Positions 17,626 to 26,809 of a stretch of 64,000 nt of DNA are shown here, piece by piece. The stretch spans positions 372,001-436,000 of the forward strand of contig CBDFKQ010000014.1 in the NCBI GenBank assembly GCA_965248855.1. Direction: 5' to 3'. The notes under the pieces are model-generated. The model saw only the letters and a program-made list of their open reading frames with translations. It did not search any database and had not been told where the DNA came from. This stretch comes from CBDFKQ01 sp965248855. GTDB taxonomy: Bacteria > Bacteroidota > Bacteroidia > Cytophagales > 172606-1. Every line of letters begins with the position of its first letter. The first letter of the stretch is position 1. The position numbers and the translations under genes are program-made.

Positions 17626-18711
17626 TTAATTCCTTTCATTAAACTCAATTTCAAACCTATCAGCCAATATTTTTAAGGATTCAATTACAGATGGCAAAAC
17701 CGGTATACCTGATAGTAATCTTTCTTTTTCAATTTCCCTTTCCGGATCGCCCGGAATTAAAACTTTTTCATGACCGTTTACCGGTTTTGCAGCCCTGAAA
17801 GTTTTGATCCAATTATCCATATTATTTTTAAAATCTTCAGCTTTTCTAAAAGCATCAATTCGCATAGCACCTACAAAATGACCGGTTCCTTCACCAACTA
17901 ATTTTTCCGATGAATTCATAAAACCTGCTGTAGCAAATGGAGGCACCCAAGGCCCATAATTCGCACCTGATAAAACACCGCAAAAAATATCCACCCAAGC
18001 ACCTAATGCATAACCTTTGTGGCTTCCTCGTTCTCTATCGCCACCCAAAGGCAACAATGCGCCACCATTTTTTACTGCATTCGCATCATTGCTTGCTTTT
18101 CCATCTTTATCTTGCACCCATCCTTCAGGAGTAGATAGATTTTTTCTTTGTAAAATCTCCAATTTCCCATAAGCTGCTGTGGTAGTTGCTAAGTCCATAA
18201 TAAAAGGAGGTTCAACACCACTTGGTATTGCTACACAAATAGGATTTGTGCCCAGCATTTTATCTTGTGAAAATGTTGGAGCAACTAATGGCCCAGCATG
18301 TGTCATCACTATTCCAATCATATCCTTTTCAAGAGCAAGCATAGCATGATAAGCGGCTATACCAAAATGATTTGAATTTTTTACTGCTACCCACCCGGTT
18401 CCCACATTATCAGCCTTTTGAATTGCGATTTCCATTGCATAAGGTGTAACAATTAAACCCAATCCTTTATCACCATCAACAACTGCTGTACTTGGTGTTT
18501 CGTGAATAATTTTAATTTCAGGAGTAGGATTTAATCTTTTAAGATCAGTTAAGCGAACATAGCCATTTAACCTGGCAATGCCATGAGAATCAATTCCTCT
18601 AAGATCGGCAGAGATTAAAACCTGTGCAGCTAATTTTGCATCTTTAACGGAGCAACCTAATTTTAAAAAAACCTGTTCAGTAAATGATTGAAGATATTTA
18701 TAAGAAAACAT
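17626..18711 (-). CDS. Ldh2-family malate/L-lactate dehydrogenase
   Basis: A 361-residue NAD(P)-dependent oxidoreductase of the Ldh2/MdhC family, unrelated in fold to classical malate dehydrogenase. Diagnostic stretches are LRGIDSHGIARLNGY, SNHFGIAAYHAMLAL with the catalytic His, GTNPICVAIPSG, and PLGGDRERGSHKGYALG. Members reduce malate, lactate, ureidoglycolate or related 2-oxo acids; sequence alone does not choose. The classical Mdh is also encoded in this window at 61.4 kb, so this enzyme likely serves a different substrate. It has its own promoter region, which contains an 11-bp hairpin. Confidence 0.92.
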   Translation of the reverse strand: MFSYKYLQSFTEQVFLKLGCSVKDAKLAAQVLISADLRGIDSHGIARLNGYVRLTDLKRLNPTPEIKIIHETPSTAVVDGDKGLGLIVTPYAMEIAIQKADNVGTGWVAVKNSNHFGIAAYHAMLALEKDMIGIVMTHAGPLVAPTFSQDKMLGTNPICVAIPSGVEPPFIMDLATTTAAYGKLEILQRKNLSTPEGWVQDKDGKASNDANAVKNGGALLPLGGDRERGSHKGYALGAWVDIFCGVLSGANYGPWVPPFATAGFMNSSEKLVGEGTGHFVGAMRIDAFRKAEDFKNNMDNWIKTFRAAKPVNGHEKVLIPGDPEREIEKERLLSGIPVLPSVIESLKILADRFEIEFNERN

Positions 18712-18785
18712 TTTTAGTTTTGGAAATATTTTAAAACTGAATTTGTTATTTTTTACTTTGGTTATTAAAAATTCTACATAATGTT

Positions 18786-18816
18786 AATAACTAAATAAGA
18801 TTGCAATTTAGTTATT
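18786..18816. promoter_or_regulatory. Inverted repeat upstream of the Ldh2-type gene
   Basis: AATAACTAAAT (18786-18796) and ATTTAGTTATT (18806-18816) are perfect complements with a 9-base loop, 75 bases before the dehydrogenase start. The rest of the 304-base divergent spacer (18712-19015) shows no other structure apart from a possible promoter near 18974. Confidence 0.35.
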
Positions 18817-18973
18817 CTTGTTATTAAACAGGTTGAAAAAGATTAACGGCGCAAGCTAATTTTTTTCAATATTTTGAAAAAAATTACGCAAAAATTCAAA
18901 TTTATCCCCTACTTAGGAAGAGTAATTCTTCATAACCGAAATCCAAAGTCTACCGATTATTAATTTTAAAAGG

Positions 18974-18981
18974 TACTTTTG
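18974..18981 (+). promoter_or_regulatory. Candidate -7 box for the repeat lipoprotein gene
   Basis: TACTTTTG fits TAnnTTTG and lies 34 bases before the start codon at 19016. A good -33 TTG is not seen. Confidence 0.4.
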
Positions 18982-19015
18982 TAATAAATAACTTTTTCAA
19001 AACAATATTATATAA

Positions 19016-20011
19016 ATGAAAACAAAGTTTGTTGCAGCTGTTATAGTATTATCAATAACCATTTTTGGTTGTAAAAAAAATGATGCGCCTATTTCTGTCA
19101 AACCTGTGTATGTAGCAGGTGCTGACGAAGGTGTGGCAAAATACTGGAAAAATGGCATCGCCGTATCCCTTTCTGATGGAAGTAAATTTACTTCAGCAAA
19201 TTCAATCACAGTATCAGGTATCGATGTATACGTAGCAGGATTTCAAATTCCTGCTTTGAATTCAGTAGTTGCCTTATATTGGAAAAATGGAAGACAGATC
19301 AACCTTACTGATGGAAAGAAGTTGACTGAAGCTGTTTCAATTGCAGTTTCATTCCATGATGTATATGTAGCTGGTAATGAAGATATCAATACAATGTCTA
19401 TTGCTAAATACTGGAAGAATGGTACGGCTGTAAATCTTACAGATGGAAGTACATATGCAAAAACTACATCCATAACAGTTTCAGGTAATGATGTGTATGT
19501 TGCAGGATATGAAGATAACAATTCCGTATCTATTGCTAAATACTGGAAGAATGGTACGGCAGTTAATCTTACAGATGGAAGTAATTCAGCATATGCTAAT
19601 TCTATAAAAGTTTCCGGTAATGATGTATATGTAGGAGGATATGAATATAAAAATAACAGCTTAAGAATTATTGCAAAATATTGGAAGAATGGAACAGCAT
19701 TTCCTTTGACTGATGGAAGTAATAATGCAGAGGCACGATCAATTTTTGTTTTAGGTAATGATGTGTATGTGGCAGGGTATGAAGGGAACACAGCCAAATA
19801 TTGGAAAAATGGAGTAGCCGTAAATCTTACAGATGGAAATAAATCCTCAGTGGCAACTTCAATTGCAGTTTTTGGAAATGATGTATATGTGGCCGGGAGT
19901 TCATACAACGGATCGAAAAACGTAGCTAAAATTTGGAAGAATGGTATTGAATCGTTACTAAGCGACGGGAGTACGAATGTTTTTGCGGAATCTATATCAC
20001 TTGGTTTTTAA
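19016..20011 (+). CDS. Lipoprotein with seven propeller-like repeats
   Basis: The 331-residue protein has a lipoprotein signal peptide with lipobox TIFGC (Cys19), so it is membrane-anchored and exported. From residue 30 onward it is built of seven repeats of about 40-46 residues, each running VYVAGxE, then AKYWKNGxAVNLTDGS, then an SIxVSGND hinge. Seven such all-beta units strongly suggest a seven-bladed beta-propeller. Repeats 3 and 4 are nearly identical at DNA level, implying recent internal duplication. The family is seen as hypothetical lipoproteins in Bacteroidota; function is unknown. A strong terminator follows. Confidence 0.85.
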   Translation: MKTKFVAAVIVLSITIFGCKKNDAPISVKPVYVAGADEGVAKYWKNGIAVSLSDGSKFTSANSITVSGIDVYVAGFQIPALNSVVALYWKNGRQINLTDGKKLTEAVSIAVSFHDVYVAGNEDINTMSIAKYWKNGTAVNLTDGSTYAKTTSITVSGNDVYVAGYEDNNSVSIAKYWKNGTAVNLTDGSNSAYANSIKVSGNDVYVGGYEYKNNSLRIIAKYWKNGTAFPLTDGSNNAEARSIFVLGNDVYVAGYEGNTAKYWKNGVAVNLTDGNKSSVATSIAVFGNDVYVAGSSYNGSKNVAKIWKNGIESLLSDGSTNVFAESISLGF

Positions 20012-20026
20012 TTGAGTTAAGATTCA

Positions 20027-20066
20027 AATAGGGTCAATAGGTAATAAACTACCTATTGACCCTATT
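20027..20066 (+). terminator. Intrinsic terminator after the repeat lipoprotein
   Basis: A perfect 17-bp stem (AATAGGGTCAATAGGTA at 20027-20043, complement at 20050-20066) with a 6-base loop is followed by a T-run. The rest of the spacer to 20342 shows nothing else that I can support. Confidence 0.85.
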
Positions 20067-20342
20067 TTTTATTACCTTCAAGATGGAAATAATATTTATA
20101 AACAATAGTATACAAGCTAAATATGATATATTAAAAAATTAATCTTTTTTATGAAAGAGTTATAAGTTGAATTTATCAAATTAAAAGTAGTATTGAATCT
20201 TCTATTAAAATTGATTTAGCATTTAAAAATTAATGACTACCTAAAATCTAAATACGAAAAAAACATTTCCCTCAAAATCTTTCAAGATTGATTATTTTTA
20301 CAATTTAGTGATTACTCACTTCTCAATACTAAATAAAAGCAA

Positions 20343-21722
20343 TTGGCAAAAATAAAAACTTTATACTTCTGTCAGAATTGTGGTCATCAATCTCCTAAAT
20401 GGCTTGGCAGATGCCCATCATGTGGAGAATGGAATACTCTTGTTGAAGAAGTGATTCAAAAAGACGATAAAAACGAAAAAGGTGCATGGAGAATTTCGAG
20501 CAGTAAACAAATTTCAAGTAAACCACGCAGCATTGCCGACATTAAATACAATGAAGAACATCGCATAATTACAGATGATCAAGAGTTAAACAGGGTTTTA
20601 GGTGGAGGCATTGTACCCGGTTCTTTGGTGTTGATTGGAGGTGAACCGGGTATTGGTAAATCAACTTTGATGTTACAGATTGCTTTGAGCTTGGGAGAAA
20701 AAAAAGTTTTATACGTTTCAGGTGAAGAGAGCGAACAACAAATTAAAATGCGTGCTGAGAGGATAGAAAAAAACAAACAGTCTCAATGTTTTATTCTTAC
20801 TGAAACATCAACTCAAAATATTTTTAAACAAATAGAAATTTTCGAACCGGATCTTGTCATTATTGATTCCATACAAACACTACAATCTTCATTTATAGAA
20901 TCGGGAGCCGGAAGTGTTTCTCAAGTAAGAGAGTGCACCGCAGAGTTAATAAAATTTGCAAAAGAAAGCGGAACTCCTGTTTTTTTAATTGGTCATATTA
21001 CCAAAGAAGGTTCATTGGCCGGACCTAAAGTGCTTGAACACATGGTTGATACCGTATTACAATTTGAGGGAGACAGACATTTGGTTTATAGGATTTTAAG
21101 AACAATAAAAAATAGATTTGGCAGTACATCCGAACTGGGGATTTATGAAATGCTTGGAACAGGTTTGCGAGAAGTATCAAACCCATCCGAAATATTAATA
21201 TCTCAACGTGAAGAAAATTTAAGTGGTATTACTATTGGTTCAATGCTTGAAGGAAACAGACCTTTGATGATTGAAATTCAATCACTTGTTAGTCCTGCAA
21301 CATATGGAACACCACAAAGGAGCAGTACCGGCTTTGATGCCAAAAGATTAAATATGTTGTTGGCAGTTTTGGAAAAAAGAGGTGGGTATAGATTGGGAGT
21401 ACAGGATGTTTTTTTAAATGTTGCCGGTGGATTAAAAGTTGAAGATCCTGCAATTGATCTTTCAGTGTGTACATCTATTGTTTCATCTTACGAAGATGTT
21501 TTTGTTCCGCAAAATGTTTGTTTCGCAGCAGAAATCGGTTTAGGAGGAGAGATTCGTGCTGTTACCAGAATTGATGCAAGAATTTCAGAAGCTGAGAAGT
21601 TGGGTTTTAAAGAAATTTATATTTCGAAATACAACACAAAAGGAATTGATTTAAATAATTTTAAAATTAAAATTCACGCTTTTTCAAGGCTTGATGATGT
21701 ATTTGGAAAATTATTTTCTTAA
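20343..21722 (+). CDS. radA: DNA repair protein RadA
   Basis: RadA is a RecA-like, hexameric branch-migration ATPase in recombination. The 459-residue protein shows the N-terminal zinc finger (Cys10, 13, 24, 27), Walker A GEPGIGKST at residues 100-108, the RadA-specific KNRFG motif near residue 256, and a C-terminal Lon-like domain (SSTGFDAKRLNMLLAVLEKRGG, ending FKEIYISKYN). The start is TTG at 20343, which gives the standard MAKxKT beginning; no ATG lies nearby, so TTG is the likely true start. An AsnB-like gene follows 20 bases downstream. Confidence 0.97.
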   Translation: MAKIKTLYFCQNCGHQSPKWLGRCPSCGEWNTLVEEVIQKDDKNEKGAWRISSSKQISSKPRSIADIKYNEEHRIITDDQELNRVLGGGIVPGSLVLIGGEPGIGKSTLMLQIALSLGEKKVLYVSGEESEQQIKMRAERIEKNKQSQCFILTETSTQNIFKQIEIFEPDLVIIDSIQTLQSSFIESGAGSVSQVRECTAELIKFAKESGTPVFLIGHITKEGSLAGPKVLEHMVDTVLQFEGDRHLVYRILRTIKNRFGSTSELGIYEMLGTGLREVSNPSEILISQREENLSGITIGSMLEGNRPLMIEIQSLVSPATYGTPQRSSTGFDAKRLNMLLAVLEKRGGYRLGVQDVFLNVAGGLKVEDPAIDLSVCTSIVSSYEDVFVPQNVCFAAEIGLGGEIRAVTRIDARISEAEKLGFKEIYISKYNTKGIDLNNFKIKIHAFSRLDDVFGKLFS

Positions 21723-21742
21723 CATTTTGAAAAATATTAATT

Positions 21743-23257
21743 ATGCATCCCTTACTTTATAGAAGGCAGTTTGTACTTGGAAATAAATTTATAGATGAAT
21801 TTGAAAACTGGAATAAGTTAAAAATTGATAATGATTTATTTTTAACATGCCATCCCAATTTAGAAATTACACATTTATCAACCGAAAATATCATAATAAT
21901 TGGTTTAGGTATTTTTATTGATCCATTCAATCCTAATTATTCCAATAAACAAATCTTAAACTCTTTAATTACAGATACTTCAAAAGATTGTATAAAAAAG
22001 ACTTATCCGATTGGTGGGAGGTGGGTAATAATTTATATTAATAAAGAAAAAAAGGACAGAATTATTTTTAACGATACTGTTGGTGATAGGCAAATATACT
22101 ATACTTCAATAAACAATAATTGCTGGTGTGCGTCACAACCTCAAGTTATAGCAGAAATTTTGAAAATACCACTTAGAAAAGATGAAAATTTAAAAAAATT
22201 TATTTCTGCTAAAGAGTTTGAGCTGATGGAGCATTGTTGGATTGGAAACAAAACGCTTTATCAAAATATTTTCCATCTACTCCCCAATCATTATTTAAAT
22301 ATCAATAATATTAATCCGGTAAGATTTTTTCCTTCTATCGATGATTTAAAAAACACAGGTTTCTCGGCTGAAAATGCTATCAAAAAAGTAAGTGAAATTT
22401 TACAAGGAACCATTGAAAGCATAGTTAATCGGTATAAAATTTCAATGGCCATAACAGCAGGTTTGGATAGCAGGACTATTTTAGCCGCAAGCAAAAATTA
22501 TAATGAGAAAATACATTATTTTATTTCAACTCATCCGGGATTAAGTGAAAACGAACCTGATGTTACCGTTCCGAAAAAGTTATTTAATAAATTGAAAATC
22601 CCCTTTCATGTTTTGAACGGAAAAAATATAAATCCCAATAATAATATATTTTTAAAATACTTTTTTAAAAATGTATCTCAGGTTTCAAATAAGAGAAATA
22701 TTGGTATTTATTATAATTATTTTGAAAAATTTGAAGAGAATATATTAGTAGGTGGGGGCTCCGGAGAAATTAGCAGAAATTATTATGGATTAACGAATAA
22801 AGCTTTAAATGCAGAATCTCTCTCTAAATTATTTGGAAGATTTAATGATAGTTACACAATTTCTGAAATTGAAGAGTGGCTTTTGAACATCAAAGATTTA
22901 ATTCCCCGTTTGTGTAATGAAAATATAACTCTATTGGATTTATTTGTGTGGGAGCACAAAGCAGGAAATTGGCAAACAATGGGGCCCGCTGAAGAAGATA
23001 TTTGTCTGGATGGCGTAAGACCTTTAAGTAACAGGTCTTTAATAATTTCCTTATTAAGTGTAAATAAAAATCCGGATATAAAAGATTCACAATATATTCA
23101 AAAAGAAATAATTAAATATTTGTGGCCTGAGCTTTTAACAGAACCCATTAATCCATTACCTTTTTATAAAAATATAATTAAAAAAGCTTTAAAATATATT
23201 GGCTTATTGAATACGTTTAGAAAAATAAAAAGCGGATTACGAATTTTTAAAATTTAA
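21743..23257 (+). CDS. Asparagine-synthase-like protein without N-terminal Cys
   Basis: A 504-residue protein with the two-part layout of AsnB: an N-terminal half resembling the glutaminase fold (IGGRWVIIYIN, then NDTVGDRQIYYT) and a C-terminal PP-loop ATP domain with TAGLDSR at residues 238-244 in place of the usual SGGxDS. The mature Cys2 nucleophile of glutaminases is absent (the protein starts MHPLLYRRQF), so it cannot hydrolyse glutamine in the usual way. Proteins of this type occur in surface polysaccharide and lasso-peptide contexts as amide-forming enzymes. Substrate unknown. Its 3' end overlaps the convergent next gene by 21 bases. Confidence 0.78.
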   Translation: MHPLLYRRQFVLGNKFIDEFENWNKLKIDNDLFLTCHPNLEITHLSTENIIIIGLGIFIDPFNPNYSNKQILNSLITDTSKDCIKKTYPIGGRWVIIYINKEKKDRIIFNDTVGDRQIYYTSINNNCWCASQPQVIAEILKIPLRKDENLKKFISAKEFELMEHCWIGNKTLYQNIFHLLPNHYLNINNINPVRFFPSIDDLKNTGFSAENAIKKVSEILQGTIESIVNRYKISMAITAGLDSRTILAASKNYNEKIHYFISTHPGLSENEPDVTVPKKLFNKLKIPFHVLNGKNINPNNNIFLKYFFKNVSQVSNKRNIGIYYNYFEKFEENILVGGGSGEISRNYYGLTNKALNAESLSKLFGRFNDSYTISEIEEWLLNIKDLIPRLCNENITLLDLFVWEHKAGNWQTMGPAEEDICLDGVRPLSNRSLIISLLSVNKNPDIKDSQYIQKEIIKYLWPELLTEPINPLPFYKNIIKKALKYIGLLNTFRKIKSGLRIFKI

Positions 23258-24412
23258 CAAAAGATTTCTTTTTAAGTAAAAAAATAAGGCTAAAGTTGTC
23301 ATTAATATAAATACAGCCCGGGTAATAACAATATTAGGTTTAGCATATTCGGGGTACCATGTAGTAAACGATTGCCATTCTATTCCCGGGTCAGGAATTT
23401 GCCAGAATAACCGCATAAAAGGAATAGAAAAAAGTAAAATTATTAAAGTATTTTTCTTTGAAATATGCTTTAAATTTTGAAGAATAACAGTCATTATAAA
23501 CGGGAAACCGAGAAATGATAATCGAGTAAAATCAGCGCCTCCCCAAAAGCTTAACCCTAAAGAAGCTATGGACAATAAATATATGAGGTCTACTTTATTA
23601 AAAGTACCTTTTAAAATTATAATGAGAAAAAAACCGTATGCTGTAAATATAGATACTATCCATATTAATATTCGAGCCGGATGATTGATTGTTATGATAA
23701 ATATTTTACCTATTGTATGAAATGATGAACCTGTATTTATTGGAATATGAGGGAAATAATAATTTATTACTTCTTTTGAAATGAGACTTATTATTAAAGA
23801 TATTAATATTATTAAAATTGGGTAATCTCTTTTATTTAAAACGATATGATGCCAAATAGCAAATCCTAAAATTAAAATTAAAAAGACAGGGAATTGCTCT
23901 TTTACTAATGTTGCTACCGGGCCGATCCACAAAAGATGCATCCATTTTTTTTCAATAATTATATAAATTAGCAACGTTTCAAAAAAATATACAGCAACAT
24001 CAACTGTTAAAGGATCAAATATATTTAATCTTATCAAGCCCGACCAATGTAAAAGCAACCATCCAAAACCTATTGCCTGCAAAAAGTATGAGATTTGAAG
24101 CTTTTCCCAAATACGACATAAAAAAAATGTCGTAAATAGGATAAATAAAAAATTAATAATCAGAAAAGCAGAAATAATTTTTACTGAAGGTACAAGACCG
24201 GCTAAATAAGGAATGGCAACCCTTGAATGATACGGAAATGCAACATTATAACTTTTTTCTTCCCCTTTAAAGAAACGATATATTTTAGCATATTGATTTC
24301 CATCCATTCTTGGTTCAAGATGGTATGAAGCAACGGGTTGTTTGAAATAATAAAAAATTGATATAAAAATCGATAATAAAAAAATTATTAAATAAAATTT
24401 CTTTCCTACCAT
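23237..24412 (-). CDS. Polytopic membrane protein, possible glycosyltransferase-like
   Basis: A 391-residue protein with roughly ten hydrophobic segments spread over its length and an N-terminal luminal or periplasmic loop after the first segment (YHLEPRMDGNQYAKIYRFF). The layout of helix 1 plus a long acidic loop recalls GT-C-type enzymes and related uncharacterised membrane proteins, but I see no decisive motif. It is convergent with, and overlaps, the AsnB-like gene. It follows the MFS gene on the same strand at 41 bases. Confidence 0.75.
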   Translation of the reverse strand: MVGKKFYLIIFLLSIFISIFYYFKQPVASYHLEPRMDGNQYAKIYRFFKGEEKSYNVAFPYHSRVAIPYLAGLVPSVKIISAFLIINFLFILFTTFFLCRIWEKLQISYFLQAIGFGWLLLHWSGLIRLNIFDPLTVDVAVYFFETLLIYIIIEKKWMHLLWIGPVATLVKEQFPVFLILILGFAIWHHIVLNKRDYPILIILISLIISLISKEVINYYFPHIPINTGSSFHTIGKIFIITINHPARILIWIVSIFTAYGFFLIIILKGTFNKVDLIYLLSIASLGLSFWGGADFTRLSFLGFPFIMTVILQNLKHISKKNTLIILLFSIPFMRLFWQIPDPGIEWQSFTTWYPEYAKPNIVITRAVFILMTTLALFFYLKRNLLLNFKNS

Positions 24413-24453
24413 ATTGGGGTGTATTTGACATACAGATCCTATTTAAAAAAATA

Positions 24454-25698
24454 TTAAATACTCACTTTCGCCTCTTTCCTCATTTTTATCAATTTACTAA
24501 CCCTATAAACCGTAAAAATACTAATTAAAGATAAAACCACTATTACGTAACCAAGCGTATTATAGTGCTCTAACGGACTGAATTTATCTTTTTGAAAAAC
24601 TATTAAACCACCTACCACTGCTGCAACCCCTCCTGCCAATTGTTGTAAAGAATTATTGATACTCATATAGGCACCTCTGTCATGCATTTCCGGCAATGCG
24701 GAGCTAAGAGCCATTGCAGGAACCATACGACTCATAATACCGGCCATAAAAAATACATTCATCGTTAATACAATCCAAAAAGGCACAGGTATCAGGTTAG
24801 TATATACAACTACCATTACTATCGTCCATATTGAGGCTATTGCAAAAATTTTAAATTTATCAATTTTATCACTTAATTTTCCAATAAATGGCATTATTAT
24901 TAAAGAACTGACTCCCGCCACCATAAACAATAATGGTAATTGCGCGGGTGTTACGTGCAAGTTATTTATTGAAAAAGCACTTCCCCAAGGCATCATCATA
25001 AAACCGCCCATCGATAAAAATGCAGTGGCAAGGTAACCTACTCTATAATCAGTATTTGATAAAGTTTTCCATAAATGTTTAAATGGATTTTTATCTTTCT
25101 GAATATCCAAATGCTTATTCACCGGCATCATCCATATTACAATTGTTAACCAAACTAAAGCTGAAAAACCAACTATTAATATAAAAGGTGACTGCCAGCC
25201 AAAAGAATTAGCTATATACAAACTAATAGGGATACCCAATACCTGGCTTGCTCCGAATCCCATTTGCATAAAACCCATTACCCTTCCTCGTTGTTCAATT
25301 AAAAATATATCTGCAACTATAGCCATTGAAATAGAACCGATAACGCCACCAAACAATCCGGTAACTATTCTGGCAAATAATAACATTTCGTAAGAGTTAG
25401 TTAAACCGCACAACAATGTGCCGGCTATAAAACCAATATAAAAAAATAATAATAATTTTTTTCTATCAAATCTATCAGCAAAACCTGCTGTTAAAAAACC
25501 CGCTATACCGGCGCTAAAAGCATATCCGGAAACAACAAAACCAAATTCTCTGGTTTTTAAATTCATTGATTTCATAAGCATATCACCCAATGGAGACATA
25601 ACCATAAAATCAAGCACCACCGTAAACTGGGTAAGTGCCAGTACAATAATTAAAAAAATTTGATATGAAGTAAATTTGCTCTTTTCTATAGTTTCCAT
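24454..25698 (-). CDS. MFS efflux transporter
   Basis: A 414-residue protein with twelve predicted membrane segments. The loop 2-3 signature GFLTAGFADRFDRKK fits the major facilitator pattern G-x3-D-R-x-R/K-K, and a second such motif (MPFIGKLSDKIDKFK) lies between helices 8 and 9, typical of drug-type proton antiporters. The first helix VVLDFMVMSPLGD also fits this subgroup. It lies downstream of a TetR regulator and a 91-residue protein, 28 bases after the latter, forming a probable three-gene operon. The regulator would be expected to sense the exported compound, which is unknown. Confidence 0.92.
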   Translation of the reverse strand: METIEKSKFTSYQIFLIIVLALTQFTVVLDFMVMSPLGDMLMKSMNLKTREFGFVVSGYAFSAGIAGFLTAGFADRFDRKKLLLFFYIGFIAGTLLCGLTNSYEMLLFARIVTGLFGGVIGSISMAIVADIFLIEQRGRVMGFMQMGFGASQVLGIPISLYIANSFGWQSPFILIVGFSALVWLTIVIWMMPVNKHLDIQKDKNPFKHLWKTLSNTDYRVGYLATAFLSMGGFMMMPWGSAFSINNLHVTPAQLPLLFMVAGVSSLIIMPFIGKLSDKIDKFKIFAIASIWTIVMVVVYTNLIPVPFWIVLTMNVFFMAGIMSRMVPAMALSSALPEMHDRGAYMSINNSLQQLAGGVAAVVGGLIVFQKDKFSPLEHYNTLGYVIVVLSLISIFTVYRVSKLIKMRKEAKVSI

Positions 25699-25726
25699 TT
25701 AAATTTTTGTTTTTAAGATTTTTTTT

Positions 25727-26002
25727 TTAATCGGCAAGCTCTTCACAATAATAGCCTGCCCGGTTTATAAGGTTTATGAAATGAATTGGATTGCTTGTTA
25801 CAGATTTTATACGCAATACCTTATCAATATCTTTAATATCAACACTCCATTCAAAAGCCTGTGAATGCTCATTTAAAAATAAATTAATATGTTTAATATC
25901 TTTTTTAAAACGAATATTAGTTTTAAAAACTAATATGTAAAATGATTCCTTATTTTTTATTGATGACCTTACTTCCGGTTTATTATCTAATAGTGTTTCC
26001 AT
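25727..26002 (-). CDS. Small protein between TetR and MFS genes
   Basis: A 91-residue soluble protein. The order of elements (SFYILVFKTNIRFKKDIKHINLFL, then FEWSVDIKDIDKVLRIKS, then HFINLINRAGYYCEELAD) resembles a ferredoxin-like HMA fold without its CxxC metal site. It could be a non-metal HMA-like partner of the transporter; that is inference. It starts with ATG 15 bases after the tetR stop and precedes the transporter by 28 bases, so it is operonic. Confidence 0.72.
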   Translation of the reverse strand: METLLDNKPEVRSSIKNKESFYILVFKTNIRFKKDIKHINLFLNEHSQAFEWSVDIKDIDKVLRIKSVTSNPIHFINLINRAGYYCEELAD

Positions 26003-26017
26003 ATCTTACAATTAATA

Positions 26018-26632
26018 TTATGTAGGTTTTAATGCCTTTAAAACAAGTTGTAATGTACTTTCCATTATTTCATCAGAATAAATAAATTTAATCCCACCTA
26101 TACTTGAACCCGAAGCATGAATCCTTAATAAAGAATAAAGTGGGGCATAGGCCATTGTCCAAAATACTTCGAATTGCACCTTAACTAATTCATTATTTTT
26201 AATTGCATTATCAATAAATTCAGTCATTGCTGATTTGAAAGATTGCATTATCGACTTGTAATCATCGCTACTTGCTTCAATTGCTCTTTCCAGCAAAGGT
26301 GAATTCTTAATCTGATCTAAAAAGAGCATTTCATAAATATTATTCATGTAATATTTATTTCTGTTTAACCACTGAAGTCTTAAACCTTCACTAAAAGACA
26401 TTGATGGATTAAAGTCTTCCATCATTGCACCTAACATTTTTTTTCCCTGAAATTCATATAATTGAAAAATTAAATCTTCTTTATCTTTATAATATATGTA
26501 AATAGTTGCCGGAGATACATTTGCAGCTTTAGCTAATTTTTGCATACTAAAACCATCAAAGCCTTCTTTAACGAACATCTTTAATGCCTTCTCTCTAATT
26601 GATTGTTCCTTACTTTCGTCGCGTTTTCTCAT
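26018..26632 (-). CDS. TetR/AcrR-family transcriptional regulator
   Basis: The 204-residue protein has an N-terminal TetR helix-turn-helix: IREKALKMFVKEGFDGFSMQ, then ANVSPATIYIYYKDKEDLI at about residues 38-56. The C-terminal ligand-binding domain is variable, as usual. It is first in a minus-strand operon with a 91-residue protein and an MFS efflux pump, and likely represses them until the pump substrate binds. The ATG at 26632 is the start. Confidence 0.93.
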   Translation of the reverse strand: MRKRDESKEQSIREKALKMFVKEGFDGFSMQKLAKAANVSPATIYIYYKDKEDLIFQLYEFQGKKMLGAMMEDFNPSMSFSEGLRLQWLNRNKYYMNNIYEMLFLDQIKNSPLLERAIEASSDDYKSIMQSFKSAMTEFIDNAIKNNELVKVQFEVFWTMAYAPLYSLLRIHASGSSIGGIKFIYSDEIMESTLQLVLKALKPT

Positions 26633-26809
26633 ATCAATGCAAATATAAATAAACGTTCATTCACTTTACAAATATTTTATACTTTATTTTTTAATATAGA
26701 GATTAAAATAATATTCCGTTATTTTAATGATTAAACTTTATAAAAGAGAGAAAATTATTTTTCTTATTTTTATAGCGAAGAGTTGCATTTATTATTTAAT
26801 AGCCGGGTG

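Noticed and set aside
19243..19908. A 221-residue open frame on the minus strand opposite the repeat lipoprotein
   Set aside because: It is a mirror of the seven repeats; its own repeat pattern follows from the plus-strand repeats, and it has no motif of its own.
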